From: Vicia villosa | Taxonomy: Eukaryota; Streptophyta; Magnoliopsida; Fabales; Fabaceae | DNA length: 64,000 nucleotides | Direction of reading: 5' to 3' | NCBI RefSeq assembly: GCF_029867415.1 | Contig: NW_026705574.1 | Location: 310,001 to 374,000 of the forward strand | In this document: positions 11,401 through 23,890 of the stretch, piece by piece | Numbering within the stretch: the stretch's first letter is position 1 | How the letters are laid out: each line of letters begins with the position of its first letter | Notes under the pieces: model-generated | Databases searched by the model: none | Told to the model about the DNA's origin: nothing | Seen by the model: the letters and a program-made list of their open reading frames with translations, nothing else | Translations under genes and position numbers: made by a program

Positions 11401-13329
11401 AGCTTCAGTTAAAGTCAGATTCTCTCCTAAAGCCAAGTGTTTCAGATGGGACAGCTCATCCTTGTTGCTGATTAGTCACTAGGCCATGTTTCTTTACTGT
11501 TTGCATTTCTTCCAATTATAATGTCTGTTTAATTTCAAACTTGTTTGTTTCTTACTGTTAATTTTAAATGAAATGAGCATTGCATGTTTTGATTCAATTG
11601 TTCTCTTTTACTGCTTTATTTCTTTCAAAAAAAAAACAAAAATATGTTTCTTTTATTTGTTTTCTCTACCTTGTTGCTTATGATTGGAGGGAGGATGATG
11701 AAAACAAGATACCCATAATCGCTGTTAGTGTGCTTTTGAATAAAACTTTGCTGATGATGTACAGGCCTTGTTTCAATTCCCAAAAACTGGAGAAATAAGG
11801 AAGTTAATCCCTTGTCAACCCCTCTGAGCCTTCGAAGTTGGAGTTTTCTTTTTAAATGAAAAAACCTGCAATATTAACCCGGGGATGGGTAGTTTTCAGT
11901 TTATTCATCTATGCATTCAAATACAAGAGTTTCATTCAAGATACCTTTTAATAAAGGTTGTAATCACAAGTTTTCCTTCACATACATCCAAGAAATGTCG
12001 AAGACGTCCTTCAAAGTCAAAAGTAACGATGATGATTATCCGCAATTGTTAAGCAAGGCAATCACTATCTTTCAAAAAAAATGAATAAAGAAGAAAAATG
12101 CAAGAAAAGCCCGCTAAGTCAAAACCTTTGAAGGAGACTTAGGCAAAAAATATATTGGGGCATCCCGCTGACTGTAATCTCAAATAAAACAGTTCAGGCA
12201 AAAGTTAGGGAAATCAAAAAAAAAAAAGTCAAAAAAAAGAAAAAAGAGAAGTCAATAAATTCCTAAACAATAAAATGTTGTAAAAGAAGTGACTGCCATC
12301 TCAAAGTATATTCCTTGGCTTCTGAATCATCATTGTTATACAAGTGCTGCAATTCCAAGTTCTCTTGAAAACCTGAATGCATAAGTTGAATTAACTGAAT
12401 GTAGGAAGGAAGTTCATCACGAAGATGGGTGGGTATAAATAAATTTTGAGCCTTATATCCTTTGTTTTTTAAACCGTGAACCAGGCCAAGTTACAACCTT
12501 TAAAAGTCCTAATTGAGGCCAGGTTTATTTTGAAAGCATACTACAACAAGGTTGCGTTAACCTGACTCCAAAAGTTGTGCCAATCATTTGTCTTGATCTT
12601 TTTAATTTACCTTTCTCTTCAAATGCTATGTTTCTTTGCCTTTCTCTGTTGCTTTACAATTCTATTCCTGTTGATTTCAAAAACTTGCATGTTCTTTGCA
12701 TTTAGATTACCAGTTTTAAACAAACTTTTTTGCCTGTAAACAGCATTCCTCCTCAAGGAATTTCAAACAGTTCAGAAATTGGTCCGTGATCTCATCAGGG
12801 GCATTTCACTTCAAGGTCCTGTTCAAGGTTTATCTCAGTACAAGCTATTCTCAGATTTGGTTTATCATATCTCTTTCAAGACTAATGCTGGGGCAAGTGT
12901 TTCCAAATGCCCAATAAAGTTGTCATTCCAGATTACTCTAGCTGAGGCCATGATCAATTGTTCTACATTAATCAGTCAAGCTGGGGTAATCTTCTTCAAA
13001 AGAATCTCCAAGCAGTTTATCAGTCCCTCTCAAAGGATCAGTTTAGCACAGTTTGCAAGTGTGATAGAAGAGTTTTGGGCAGCGTTCCATGTGTTGAGGA
13101 ATCAGATATCTCATTCTGCCGCACAAAAGAGTCTCTCTCAATTGTCACAAATGATTGCATTGCATTAATCATTCACATCATGCATAGAAAATTATCATGC
13201 ATAGAAAAATTCATATTCATTTGCATTTTCTGAGGTCTTGTCTCAATCAATATTCTCACCTTGAGATCAAAGTCCAACTCACTTGGCATCTATCCAATAC
13301 AGATTTATCCCTTTGGTTCATTTGTCTCT
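11401..13329 (+). other. Non-coding internal region of TR-GAG element
   Basis: About 1.9 kb between gag and the minisatellites. It contains A-rich runs (12210-12250). Open frames of up to 129 codons here (12779-13168) have no recognisable domain. I find no RT, RNase H or integrase motif in any frame. Confidence 0.6.
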
Positions 13330-13535
13330 GTTTATCCGACGTTTATTCCGGATGTGTCTCTTTTGTTCTGATGTTAATTCCAAACTAGTTTATCCGATGT
13401 TTATTCCGAATGTGTTTCTTTTGTTCTGATGTTAATTCCAGAACTTGTTTATCCGATGTTTATTCCGGATGTGTTTCTTTTATTCTGATGTTTATTCCAT
13501 AACTCGTTTATCCGATGTTTATTTCGGATCTGTCT
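13330..13535 (+). repeat. 58-bp minisatellite in TR-GAG 3' region
   Basis: About three and a half copies of a unit containing TTTATCCGATGTTTATTCCG followed by TGTTCTGATGTTAATTCC. It leads straight into the shorter repeat array. Confidence 0.8.
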
Positions 13536-14035
13536 CTTTACAACCATGTTTTATCTTGGTTCCCCTTACAACCATGTTTTATCTTGGTTTCCTTTACAAC
13601 CATGTTTTATCTTGGTTCCCTTTACGACCATGCTTTATCTTGGTTCCTTATGACCATGCTTTATCTTGGTCTCCTTTCAACCTTGTTTCATCTTGGTTCC
13701 TTTACAACCTTGTTTCATCTTGGTTTCCTTTACAACCATGTTTTATCTTGGTTCCCTTTACGACCATGCTTTATCTTGGTTCCTTATGACCATGCTTTAT
13801 CTTGGTCTCCTTTCAACCTTGTTTCATCTTGGTTCCTTTACAACCTTGTTTCATCTTGGTTTCCTTTACAACCTTGTTTCATCTTGGTTCCTTTACAACC
13901 ATGTTTCATCTTGGTTCCTTTACAATCATGTTTCATCTTGGTTTCCCTTACAACTATGTTTCATCTTGGTTTCCTTTACAACCATGCTTCATCTTGGTTC
14001 CTTTACAACCATGCTTCATCTTGGTTCTCACCTTA
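13536..14035 (+). repeat. 28-bp minisatellite in TR-GAG 3' region
   Basis: About 18 units of CTTTACAACCATGTTTTATC plus TTGGTTCC with small variants (CATG/CTTG, TTTTATC/TTTCATC). An internal block (about 13580-13730) is repeated at 13730-13870. The long frames with PCFILV repeats come from this array and are not proteins. Confidence 0.88.
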
Positions 14036-14195
14036 TTCAGACATATTCTTGGATATTGTGATTTCTCACTTCATTCAGATCCATTCCTGGATGTCGTGAT
14101 ACCTTTCTCACCTTATTCAGACCTATTACTGGATATTGTGATTGTTCACCTCATTCAGATCCATTCCTGGATGTTGTGATACCTTTCTTCAGATA
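14028..14195 (+). repeat. Third short tandem array, TR-GAG 3' region
   Basis: Two to three imperfect copies of TCACCTTATTCAGA...GGATATTGTGATT and CATTCAGATCCATTCCTGGATG. It is the last tandem array before the 3' LTR. Confidence 0.65.
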
Positions 14196-14394
14196 TCTCT
14201 TTCATCAAGTTTTTTATACTCATTCCATTTTCAGTTTATCTCTCGTGGCGCTATATTCCCCACGAAGATTCGAGTCTGTCTCATACCATGTCATTCAAAA
14301 AGAATTCATACATTCATATCATTCTTGGGGCATCTTAGGCTAAAAATCGGGCTTTGTTTTTATTTAAGTATCTCCTATCTCCCGATAGAAGAAA

Positions 14395-14410
14395 CTTAAA
14401 TAGGGGCAGC
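14395..14410 (+). other. Polypurine tract of TR-GAG element
   Basis: AACTTAAATAGGGGCAGC ends directly at the 3' LTR start TGTTGCACCC. The purine run is short and broken by a C. Confidence 0.5.
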
Positions 14411-16906
14411 TGTTGCACCCTGATTTTTACCCTACGATTCCATCTCATTTGCATCATTGCATTTTATTCGATTATATTCTATGTTTACTAACCATTAATC
14501 AAAATTGCAAAAAAATATGTCAAATAATTTTTAATAGCTTACATTTGTTACTAACCAATTCTTTTAGTTTAATTTCTATTTTTATTAGTATTGGTATTGT
14601 TGTTTTTGCTTCTTATGTCAAATAATAGAAAAAAAGATGACAAGTGGGACCATCCATGGGGAAACTCGCGTTTTCTCTCATCACAAGTTCACGATTCTCA
14701 CAAGCAAGAGTCACGTTTTTTCAGCATATGACACCAAAGCTTTGAATCCAATCCAAACTTTCAGCAATGTCACCCAAACAATCTCAACCCTCCATTCAAC
14801 TTAATCAAAGGCCAATATTCACTAAAAAATCTTCACACGGATTCTTTCAAAAATCTGTAACAAACTTCTCAAAATTCCCTCCAATTCTCCCTACAATTTG
14901 TCACACAATCTTCACCAATCCTTGCCTATATAAACAGACCTTCAGCATCAGAAAAGGGGGGGAGAAAATTAGCAATGTTATGCTGCCAAAATGGAAACTC
15001 AGAAATTCTCCTCCAAATACAAAACCTGTTAACCTGAGAATCCTTCATACACTTCACTCTGTAATTTGCAGTTAATAACACTTTTAGCTCTCAGATCCAC
15101 CAACTTCTCATCGTCATAGCTCCAACCTTCATCATTCAATCAATAACAACTTCTGATTCATTGATTCCTTCAACATCTGTTCACGGATTAAACTGCAACT
15201 ACACACCAATTGATTCCTTCAATCGCGTTATAACTCGGCAAGTACAACAATGATCAGCAACATACCATCATCACCGACTTGACGCCGCCACGATTCAGCA
15301 CGGTTATGCGATGCATCTTCAAACGATCTGAGTCAGAGCAACCACGCAGATCTCATATTTCTAGATTTCAGAATCAAATTTCGGAGTAGAAGAGGAGCAC
15401 GGCTATTATCTCACCTCTGGATTTCTAGACGTCATCTCCTACAAACTGCAGATCCAGGTTCCACACTCTATTCGTATCATGTGGTGTGATTGATTGCTTG
15501 TTGTATGATGCCTTAATTTGATGTTATATGCTTGCTGTGTGATGCTTCAATCTATGTTGTATGATTGTTGTTGCGATGCCATGAATCGAGTTATTTCGAT
15601 TGCTATGCCATGTTGCTATTGCTTTTCCATGATTGTTGTTGTTGAAAGTTGTATTGCTCTGTTTGTTCAAACCACATGCTTCTGTTTGTTGTATGAACCG
15701 AAAATCAAAATGAGAGATTAGGAGAAGAGAGATGAGCTTGTTGTTGTTATTTTGTTCTTGTTTTGTCTCGGTAGAAATTAGAAAACAGAGTGAAGAGGAG
15801 ATGTTGTTATTGTTGTTGATCCGAATGAGGGAGCCGAGAGTGAGGCCGTGAGAATTGTTGTTATCGAAACAGAGCATCGTGAGGCTGAGGGAGAGAGGAG
15901 CAGAAACCGTGAGAAGCTTAGAGGGACCGAATTTGAGAAGAAAGAGATATGAGGCGGACTAGCTTACTTTCTTTTAGGGTTTGTAGTTCATTTAGCAAAC
16001 TTGGGCTCTTTTGTTACTGTTCCTTAAGCCCAATTCTGATTTCCTCTTGTCTTCAGCACCTTTAGCTTCTGCGCACCCCCTTGGTTTTGTCTTCAGATTT
16101 TCTTTGGGCCTCTTGTGTTTGGGCCCATCGCCGCAGTATTATGCACACCTCCTGTTTTGCTTATTTGCCCATGTTATTCATTTGTTTTTATTTTATTTTT
16201 AATATTGCTTCGATTTTCCAATATACAAAAATACAAAAACATGTTTCATTTTAAATTTACTCTTTATTTTCATTTTCATATTAAAAACCACAAAAATATT
16301 TTAATTTGTTTATTTTCCTTTTTAACTACTCTTTTTTGTATATATTCATCTTTTATATTTTCTTTTAAATTGCTTTGTTCGATTTTCTTTTATTTTCTTT
16401 TTATGCACATGTTAACTCCGTTCCACGACAATTGTGTAAGTCTCCAAAGGTCGAGCAGCAGTGGAATGCGACGTTTAACATCACACACACACAAAATGTT
16501 TTGAGCCGAACTACGATTGCTCTGATTCCTAAATCGGGATACGTAGGTATTAGGTCGCGGGGCCTAAACGAGCATAATCTTGTATATATTTTCTTTCTTT
16601 TCCCCGTGTTTATTTTCTCTTTTTTCTTTGTGCGTTTCCCTTTAGCTTTTAGCTTTAGATTTTTAGATAACACCCTTAGATTTAGACTAACAAGAGCGGA
16701 TCCCGTCGAGTACGACGGACGTGAGGAGTGCTAACCCCTTCTCCTTGCGTAACCGACACCCTTACCTGTATCTCTGGGTCGTAGGACCATTATTTGTTTT
16801 CTTTTATAGGTTTTAGTCGATGTTTTCCTTTCCCATTTTGGGATAAATAAACAATCGATGGCGACTTCATTGATTTCATCTTGATGATTTCTATCCAGTT
16901 GTTTCA
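14411..16906 (+). repeat. 3' LTR of TR-GAG element
   Basis: A near-identical copy of 6644-9142, three bases shorter because of a shorter G-run. It ends TTTCA followed by the target duplicate CCTCG. Confidence 0.93.
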
Positions 16907-16911
16907 CCTCG

Positions 16912-19491
16912 GACTTATCTGATTCTTCCTTGATCCGTTGCGCTACTCTGATTCCAACAAGTCACACACCTTGAAATCCTCTGAGTCATGTTATATCCAT
17001 AATTCACTTAGTTCCCATTAATACACAATAATTCCTTATCTACAGTCGTCCAATTACAACACGTGCCAGAACTCTATATACATCCATCATCGACTACTAC
17101 TCTTTGAAGTTGCGTACTTTCCAGAATCAAGCTTCTACTTACTCTGCCATTCCATATAGTTCATCTACCACAACTTAGGTACACGTTTCATCCTCAGGAC
17201 ATTGAAACCCAAACACTCACTGACTTAGAGGTTCTTCCTTGTCACTGATTTCCACAGTGTACATCTGCTATGTTTTTCCTTCCAACAAATCTTTGTTGCT
17301 CAACCGGTATGTCGAACCCTTCACGACGTACTGCAGCTCATGATAACTCTAGCAGTTTTACACAACTTCTACCCAACCATACACCTTCATTCTCTTAGCG
17401 TAGTATCACCTCTGATAACTCGTGTGACTTACTGATATAACAATCCTCCCATAGCCACACTTTATTCACACAGTCATCTAATGTCTGTTCTACCTCTGAC
17501 CTAAACTGAACTGACTTCCTCGGCACCTGCATCCTTCATTGTAGTGCTTCCAACGGTCTGAGTGTAGCCACAATGAAAGAAATTGTACCTTGTACTTCGA
17601 ACATCTCTCTTATAAACTCCTTAGCAGTTCTCAAACCAAAATGTCCATGCCTTACCAAGATTAACACTTCTCCTTCAGAGTATCTAGCAATACCTTACCG
17701 GACACATCACACATCAAGCCGATCCAAGATACAACTTGCATATTCCATCACCGGTCGCCAATGGTACATGATAGCCACTCACCATGCTGACCAGGATATC
17801 ATGACGGCACATGAGTCCCACCCTAGACACTCATGCAAAATTGCCAACTTATCACTTCACGAAACGAGAACATCCCCAAGGTACAATCTGATACTAACTC
17901 ACGCGATCACGATCACTCAGAGTCTCCATAAGTATAGTATTGGATCTTGATCCATTTCACCATCGGCTGCCTAGTTATTTCTCTACTATCGAGCGCGACG
18001 TCTGGATCCTCATCCCACATACCTTATAAGAGTCTGGATCTGTGTCTCACGAGTGCCAAATCAGAATTCTACCTTGAGCTTCCGATCACCTTTGTCCCAC
18101 ACATGTCGGAAAAAGGATTACTCACGCATCTTGTGCACGATAGCGATACTGTGGCATTATACCCGTCTGGTAGTACCAACATGGTGGTCCAACTCCGAGG
18201 CCATGTATCTAGGTAACCTACCTCAGTGGCGTATAATGATCTCCACGCGTATCCTAAAGTCACAACCGACAAGTGTCTGAACAGCCTCCAATAGGTTCAT
18301 CGTTCCTTAAATCCTTCGAATCACACTACTCAGGATGCTAAAACCTGAGAGTGCTACACTTCAAGGTTCACTTACTTGGAAAGCCAAAACTCCAAGCACG
18401 AAGATTTGAAGTTCAACTTCGGATTACCATGCAGTGGGCGTACCCACTCGTCCCACGCATGCATGAGATTCCAAGGATAATTCAGTCCAGATAGGAATAC
18501 TATGGTTCCTAACAACTAACATAACTGCGATCATCCTACCGACGTTCCGGATAGATCTTAGTTCTTACTCGCTTGAACGCCCAACGCCAAGCGTAGTTCT
18601 ATGGCTTCACTCGGGGTCAGACAAACAACAACTAACAAGAACTTAGGTCACTACATTTCACGCTTCTACATCATTTCATATTCCATCTAGCGTAGTTCTA
18701 GAACTTAAATACAAAATGATAAGAACGGAAATGCATGCCCTCTTCCACCGACAAGGTATTCAAGCTTCGCCAATCTTAAGTTACCACACTCATACATTCC
18801 ACCAACATCTACTAGGTAACTACTCTCGCTTAGGGTACTTCAAGTTGGATCAGGATCTAATACTTCATCCATCCAATTACTGTCCGTACCAGTGCAATTA
18901 GAAAGGTCTAACTCTTCTGTCCGTATTTCCAGAGGCCATTCTGTCCTATCAGCTCATCAGTCGCACTTAACACCGGCAGCATCATCATTACTGAATCCTA
19001 CTAATTCACAGCTCAACACCTTTGGAGAATCTTACTTTACAAGGCTCCTACTCAATATTATTTGGATTTCCCTTGCTATTACCAAGACTTAGAGAAAGCT
19101 TCACTTTGTTCAGTCAAAATCCTGGGGGTTTTAGCTGCCTCAGTCCACACCTTGACAGTTTAGGTATCACTACTTCGTGTCGAACGCTCTCCTTAAGGTT
19201 GACGACTCCAATATCCCTTCTACTTACATCGTTCAATAAATCCAACTTCCATATACAATTCACCACCCAACCGATCCTTGCTACTTGGGTTCACGACCTT
19301 ACAGGTATCGAGTCCTCGTGGCGGCTCTGCCGTAATCCTACTGTCTCACACTCAGTCGATGAGTTGATCAAGCTCAACAACTGAATGAGATGTCAGCAAA
19401 ATCAGGCTGGCAACGCACACTTGAGAGGAGGAAAAGAATTGCTAGTGATGTCTCATGGCTCGGCCGAGAATCGACCTGCTCTGATACCAAC
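16912..19491 (-). other. Internal 5' part of minus-strand LTR element, non-coding
   Basis: Continuation of the interrupted gypsy-type element, leading to its primer site and 5' LTR. The part 17829-19491 is duplicated at about 1529-3191. Minus-strand translation gives many stops and I recognise no gag or protease. Frames such as 17573-17950 on the plus strand are chance frames. Confidence 0.6.
19478..19489 (-). other. Primer binding site (initiator tRNA-Met)
   Basis: TGGTATCAGAGC on the minus strand, two bases from the LTR. It is the complement of the 3' end of plant initiator tRNA-Met. The duplicate lies at 3178-3189. Confidence 0.85.
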
Positions 19492-21976
19492 TGTAACACC
19501 CCATACATAACTGACTAGTATATTATGCATGAAACGTTAAAATTGATATTGAGTACATACAAAAGCTATAGTTATAGAAAGATCCATATAAAATACAACA
19601 TGATATAATAATAATAATTACAAAACATGTGTCTTCAATGGATCTTGCACAGCGGAATGTCAAAACCAACGAGGTCTTCGAGCCAACACCACTTCCAAGT
19701 CTTCAGTCCAAACCTGTTACTGACCAAACGCTACTAACTGCACCTGAAAAAATATAAGTTGATTGGGGTGAGATTACTAAATCTCAGTGAGTCCTCCTAT
19801 CCTATGGGTCCTCTCGGTTCTACAGGGTACATGCATCAACAGAACCGAATCCACCTTTGATCCGGGGTTCAACCTCACATCCGGTACAAGTACGGAGCAA
19901 ACACATGAATCGTCCACCATAGGAGTCATCAAATCACAAGTACACAAATAGTACAACAAACACGTATGCAGACCCATACCCATGTACGGGGAATCCAGAA
20001 GTGGTAACAACCAAACTACCAAGGCTGCACACACACCCTCGGTGAGTAACCAAGTACCTGTCGTCAAGAAGACTCGCACAAGACCCATCGCTAGATGAAA
20101 CAGATAGATCCTATGTGGCATTCCATCTGTGACGAGTTATAGCGGTGACGTTGCCTACACGGCGTCACGGCCTCATCATCATCCATACGCAATATGGTAT
20201 CCACAAGTGCGAATACGCCTAATTGACTGTACAAGCCCATCCGGTTAGGAGCCTAGTGGTGTAGCCTACGTGGCACCACTATAGGTGAGTTATCCAAGTG
20301 ATATCGCCTAATTGGCATCACAACTCCACCATACCAAGCACGCCGATGTATCACGCCTTTGGGAAACGCCCTGAAAGACCCCGCAGGTACATCGCAATGA
20401 TAGCTCAGGTGTGCAAATCATACCAAGAACGCCAATGTATCACGCCTTTGGGAAACGCCCTGAAAGACCCCGCAGGTACATCGCAATGGTATCTCAGGTG
20501 TGTAAATCATACCAAGAACGCCAATGTATCACGCCTTTGGGAAACGCGCTGAAAGACGCCGCAGGTACATCGCAATGGTATCTTTGGAAACTAGTCCATA
20601 CACAATGGTGCCTTACTACCTGGTATTGGCCCACTTCGATTCTAGCATACCACACGCATAACAAGCGTCAATCACACAATACAATCAAAGTCGATCGTTT
20701 AACCAAAACGACGGTGTCCACAGGTTCCATGTATCATATATAATGGCATAACATTTTCAAACATGGATATACTATTCATAGTAGCAATATGCATTATATT
20801 CAACGCATAACATAATAATTAATAACAATCGAAAGGACACAAATCCTCATGATAAATTGATATTCTGGTTTGGGGACCTATCTTATCAGATAGTACGTAT
20901 TACTAACTTTCCAACGATATAAAGTTTGCGCGAAACGGACTTACGACGCAAAAGTTATGAATTTCCGAAGTTTTGGAAAATCTGCCCAACAGCAATGTAA
21001 CGGGTTACATGAATCATGTAACCGGTTACATCACTGTAAAACTGCGTTTTTCATCCTTTTTCACACATGTAACCGGTTACGTCAACCATGTAACCGGTTA
21101 CATGACTGACAGACCCAAAAATCTGCATTTTAAGAGTTCTAAACCAGTCCCAAATGTCCCACAATCAATCCCATGCATCCCCAACACAGTGCCAACGAAT
21201 TGCATCAACTAAACACATTTAGGAACATTAACATGCAAGGATTAAAGCAATCAAACATAGCTAGCATCAATGATTCATAATTGCTCACAATCCCTAAACC
21301 CCAATTAGAAACCCCAACATGCAAAACCCCAAAGCTTCTATCTAAGGACTCACCTTGGATTAATAGAGGTTTAGATGGTGTTAATGCAGCCTTTGAACTT
21401 CCATTGATGCCAAAACTTCACCTCTAACATGATCAAACCCGTAACCAATCTTTGACACACTTTCGGCATAACTGACACAACTTCAAGGTAAGTTTTCTCC
21501 TTCAAAACAGAAGCTATGAACACAAACCATAGGTGCAAATCGAAGAGAAATTCGTTAGCTTTCCAATGGGACCAGAATCGTTACGATCGGAGTTACGAGT
21601 TGAGTGATATACCTGATTTAGTGGAGCTGTACCAAGGGTTGCGAAAATGACTTTGATGAACATAAGCTCTTCTTTCTCCTCCATGCTCTTAAGCACTTTT
21701 CTAATAAATTCTGATTTTGGAATGGTCTACCACCAAACAATGCCTTAAGTCCTCATGCAAGTGATGCCTATTGTCCAATTTGCCCCTTCAACTAATCTCT
21801 AATCACAACAATGCCATTTTGTTCATATCCAACCAAATCCCTTAAATTCTAACTAGTCCACTTGTTCTTATAATAATCCTAAGTAAATTAACATAAGCCA
21901 AAACCAATGTGCCTTCTAACCATCACTTAACCAATTAAATGATAATTAGCTTGTGTCGGAGAATCGGGGTATTACA
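19492..21976 (-). repeat. LTR (5' LTR of minus-strand gypsy-type element)
   Basis: Same length as the left copy (2485 bp) and about 99.8% the same by eye. It carries the same 89-bp tandem repeats (from about 20331) and palindrome cluster (20995-21106). Its outer end GGTATTACA joins the satellite directly. Confidence 0.88.
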
Positions 21977-23890
21977 TCCTAAATACCATTTCTCGTATAT
22001 AAAAATATTTAGGTCAATAATAGGTTTTTTCCCGTATATATAGACTTCATTTTTGTTTAGGTATGATTTACAAAAATATTTGGATCAATAGTAAATTTCG
22101 TATGTAAAATCATTTACATTAATAGTATATTTTTACCCGTACACCATTTTTGAATAAAAAATATTTGAATCATAAATAACATTTTTCGTAAATAATAATA
22201 CAAATATTATTTTTATTTAGGTATCATTTACAAAAATATTTGGATCAATATTAAATTTTCGTATAAAAAATATTTAGATAAATAATAGATTTTTTCCTGT
22301 ATACCATTTTTGGATCAAAAATATTTAATATTAAATACCATTTCTCGTGTATAAAAATATTTAGATAAATTATAATTTTTTTTCCCGTATACAGACCTCA
22401 TTTTTGTTTAGGTATCATTTACAAAAATATTTGGATCAATAGTAAATTCCGTATATAAAAATATTTAGATCAATAGTAGATTATTTTCCCGTATACCATT
22501 TTGGAATAAGAATATTTGGATCATAAATACCATTTTTCGTAAATAATAGATTTTTTACATATACAAATATTATTTTTGTTTAGGTGTCATTTACAAAAAT
22601 ATTTGGATCAATATAAAATTTTCGTATATAAAAATATTTAGATCAATAATATATTTTTTGGCCTATTCCATTTTTGAATAAAAAATAATTGGATCATAAA
22701 TAACATTTTTCGTATATAAAAATATTTAGATCAATAATAGATTTTTTCCCGTTTACAAATTTCATTTTTGTTTTGGTATCATTTACAAAAATATTTGTAT
22801 CAATAGTAAATTTCGTATATAAAAATATGTACATTAATAGTAGATTTTTTCCCGTACACCATTTTTGAATAAAAAATATTTGAATCATAAATAACATTTT
22901 TCGGAAATAATAATACAAATATTATTTTTATTTAGGTATCATTTACAAAAATATTTGGATCAATATTAAATTTTCGTATAAAAAAAAATATTTAGTTCTA
23001 TAATAGATTTTTTCCCGTATACCATTTTTGGATCAAAAATATTTAATAATAAATACCATTTCTCGTGTATAAAAATATTTAGATAAATAATAGATTTTTT
23101 TTCCCGTATTTCTCGTGTATAAAAATATTGATAAATAATAAATTTTTTTTCCCGTATACAGACCTCATTTTTGTTTAGGTATCATTTACAAAAATATTTG
23201 GATCAATAGTAAATTTCGAATATAAAAATATTTAGATCAATAGTAGATTATTTTCCCGTATACCATTTTGAAATAAGAATATTTGGATCATAAATACAAT
23301 TGTTCGTAAATAATAGATTTTTTCCATATACAAATATTATTTTTGTTTAGGTGTCCTTTACAAAAATATTTGGATCAATATCAAATTTTCGTATATAAAA
23401 ATATTTAGATCAATAATATATTTTTTGGCCTATTCCATTTTTGAATTAAAAATAATTGGGTCATAAATAACATTTTTCGTATATAAAAATATTTAGATCA
23501 ATAATAGATTTTTTCCCGTATACAAATTTCATTTTTGTTTAGATATCATTTACAAAAATATTTGGATCAATAGTAAATTTCGTATATAAAAATATTTAGA
23601 TCAATAGTAAAAATTTTCCCGTATATCATTTTTTGAATAAAAAATATTTGGATCATAAATACCATTTTTCGAAAATAATAGAGTTTTTCCGTATACAAAT
23701 ATTATTTTTATTTAGGTATCATTTACAAAAATATTTGGATCAATATTAAATTTTCGTATATAAAAATATTTAGATCAATAATAGATTTTTTGAATAAATT
23801 TTTTCCGTATATCATTTTTGACTAAAAAATATTTCGATCATAAATACCATTTTTCATATATAAAAAATATATATCAATAATAGATTTTTT
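21977..23890. repeat. AT-rich satellite, right block
   Basis: Same family as 250-1505. Higher-order units are marked by CCCGTATAC...TTCATTTTTGTTTAGG at about 22029, 22388, 22747, 23153 and 23513, a period of about 355-400 bp. It is part of the body of Helitron A and holds no gene. Confidence 0.85.

Larger units (their letters stand above)
6644..16906 (+). mobile_element. TR-GAG element: gag-only Ogre/Tat-type LTR retrotransposon
   Basis: LTRs of 2499 and 2496 bp (6644-9142, 14411-16906) start TGTTGCACCC and end TTTCA. They are flanked by the 5-bp duplication CCTCG (6639-6643 and 16907-16911). The LTRs differ by about eight substitutions and a short G-run, so insertion is recent. The internal 5.27 kb holds a tRNA-Arg-type primer site, one intact gag ORF and minisatellites, but no protease, reverse transcriptase or integrase. 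This is the layout of non-autonomous TR-GAG elements, which need an autonomous Ogre relative for pol. It interrupts the minus-strand gypsy-type element. Confidence 0.93.
3192..21976 (-). mobile_element. Gypsy-type LTR retrotransposon, non-autonomous, minus strand
   Basis: Two 2485-bp LTRs (3192-5676 and 19492-21976) enclose an internal region of about 3.5 kb once the nested element at 6644-16906 is removed. The primer site TGGTATCAGAGC (complement of initiator tRNA-Met) is next to the right LTR, and a purine tract AAGGGGGGAGAA (minus strand) abuts the left LTR. The sequence just before the tract can be read as the EFEDEF-type tail typical of Tekay-like chromovirus pol, but no convincing gag or pol remains. 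The LTRs are nearly identical, so insertion is recent. The right junction falls in satellite; a target duplication cannot be confirmed because the left side is rearranged. Confidence 0.8.

Noticed and set aside
13515..14179. Long frames with repeated PCFILV / LSWF blocks, which look like membrane proteins
   Set aside because: They arise from a 28-bp tandem array in an LTR element; all three plus frames give similar repeats and there is no independent start or promoter.
7754..16734. Pairs of identical ORFs 7764 bp apart
   Set aside because: They lie in the two LTRs of the TR-GAG element, overlap on both strands and have no known domain.
1647..21696. Pairs of identical ORFs 16300 bp apart (1647/17947, 3477/19777, 4673/20973 and others)
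   Set aside because: They lie in the duplicated LTR/internal block of a retrotransposon; the identity reflects the recent duplication, not coding.
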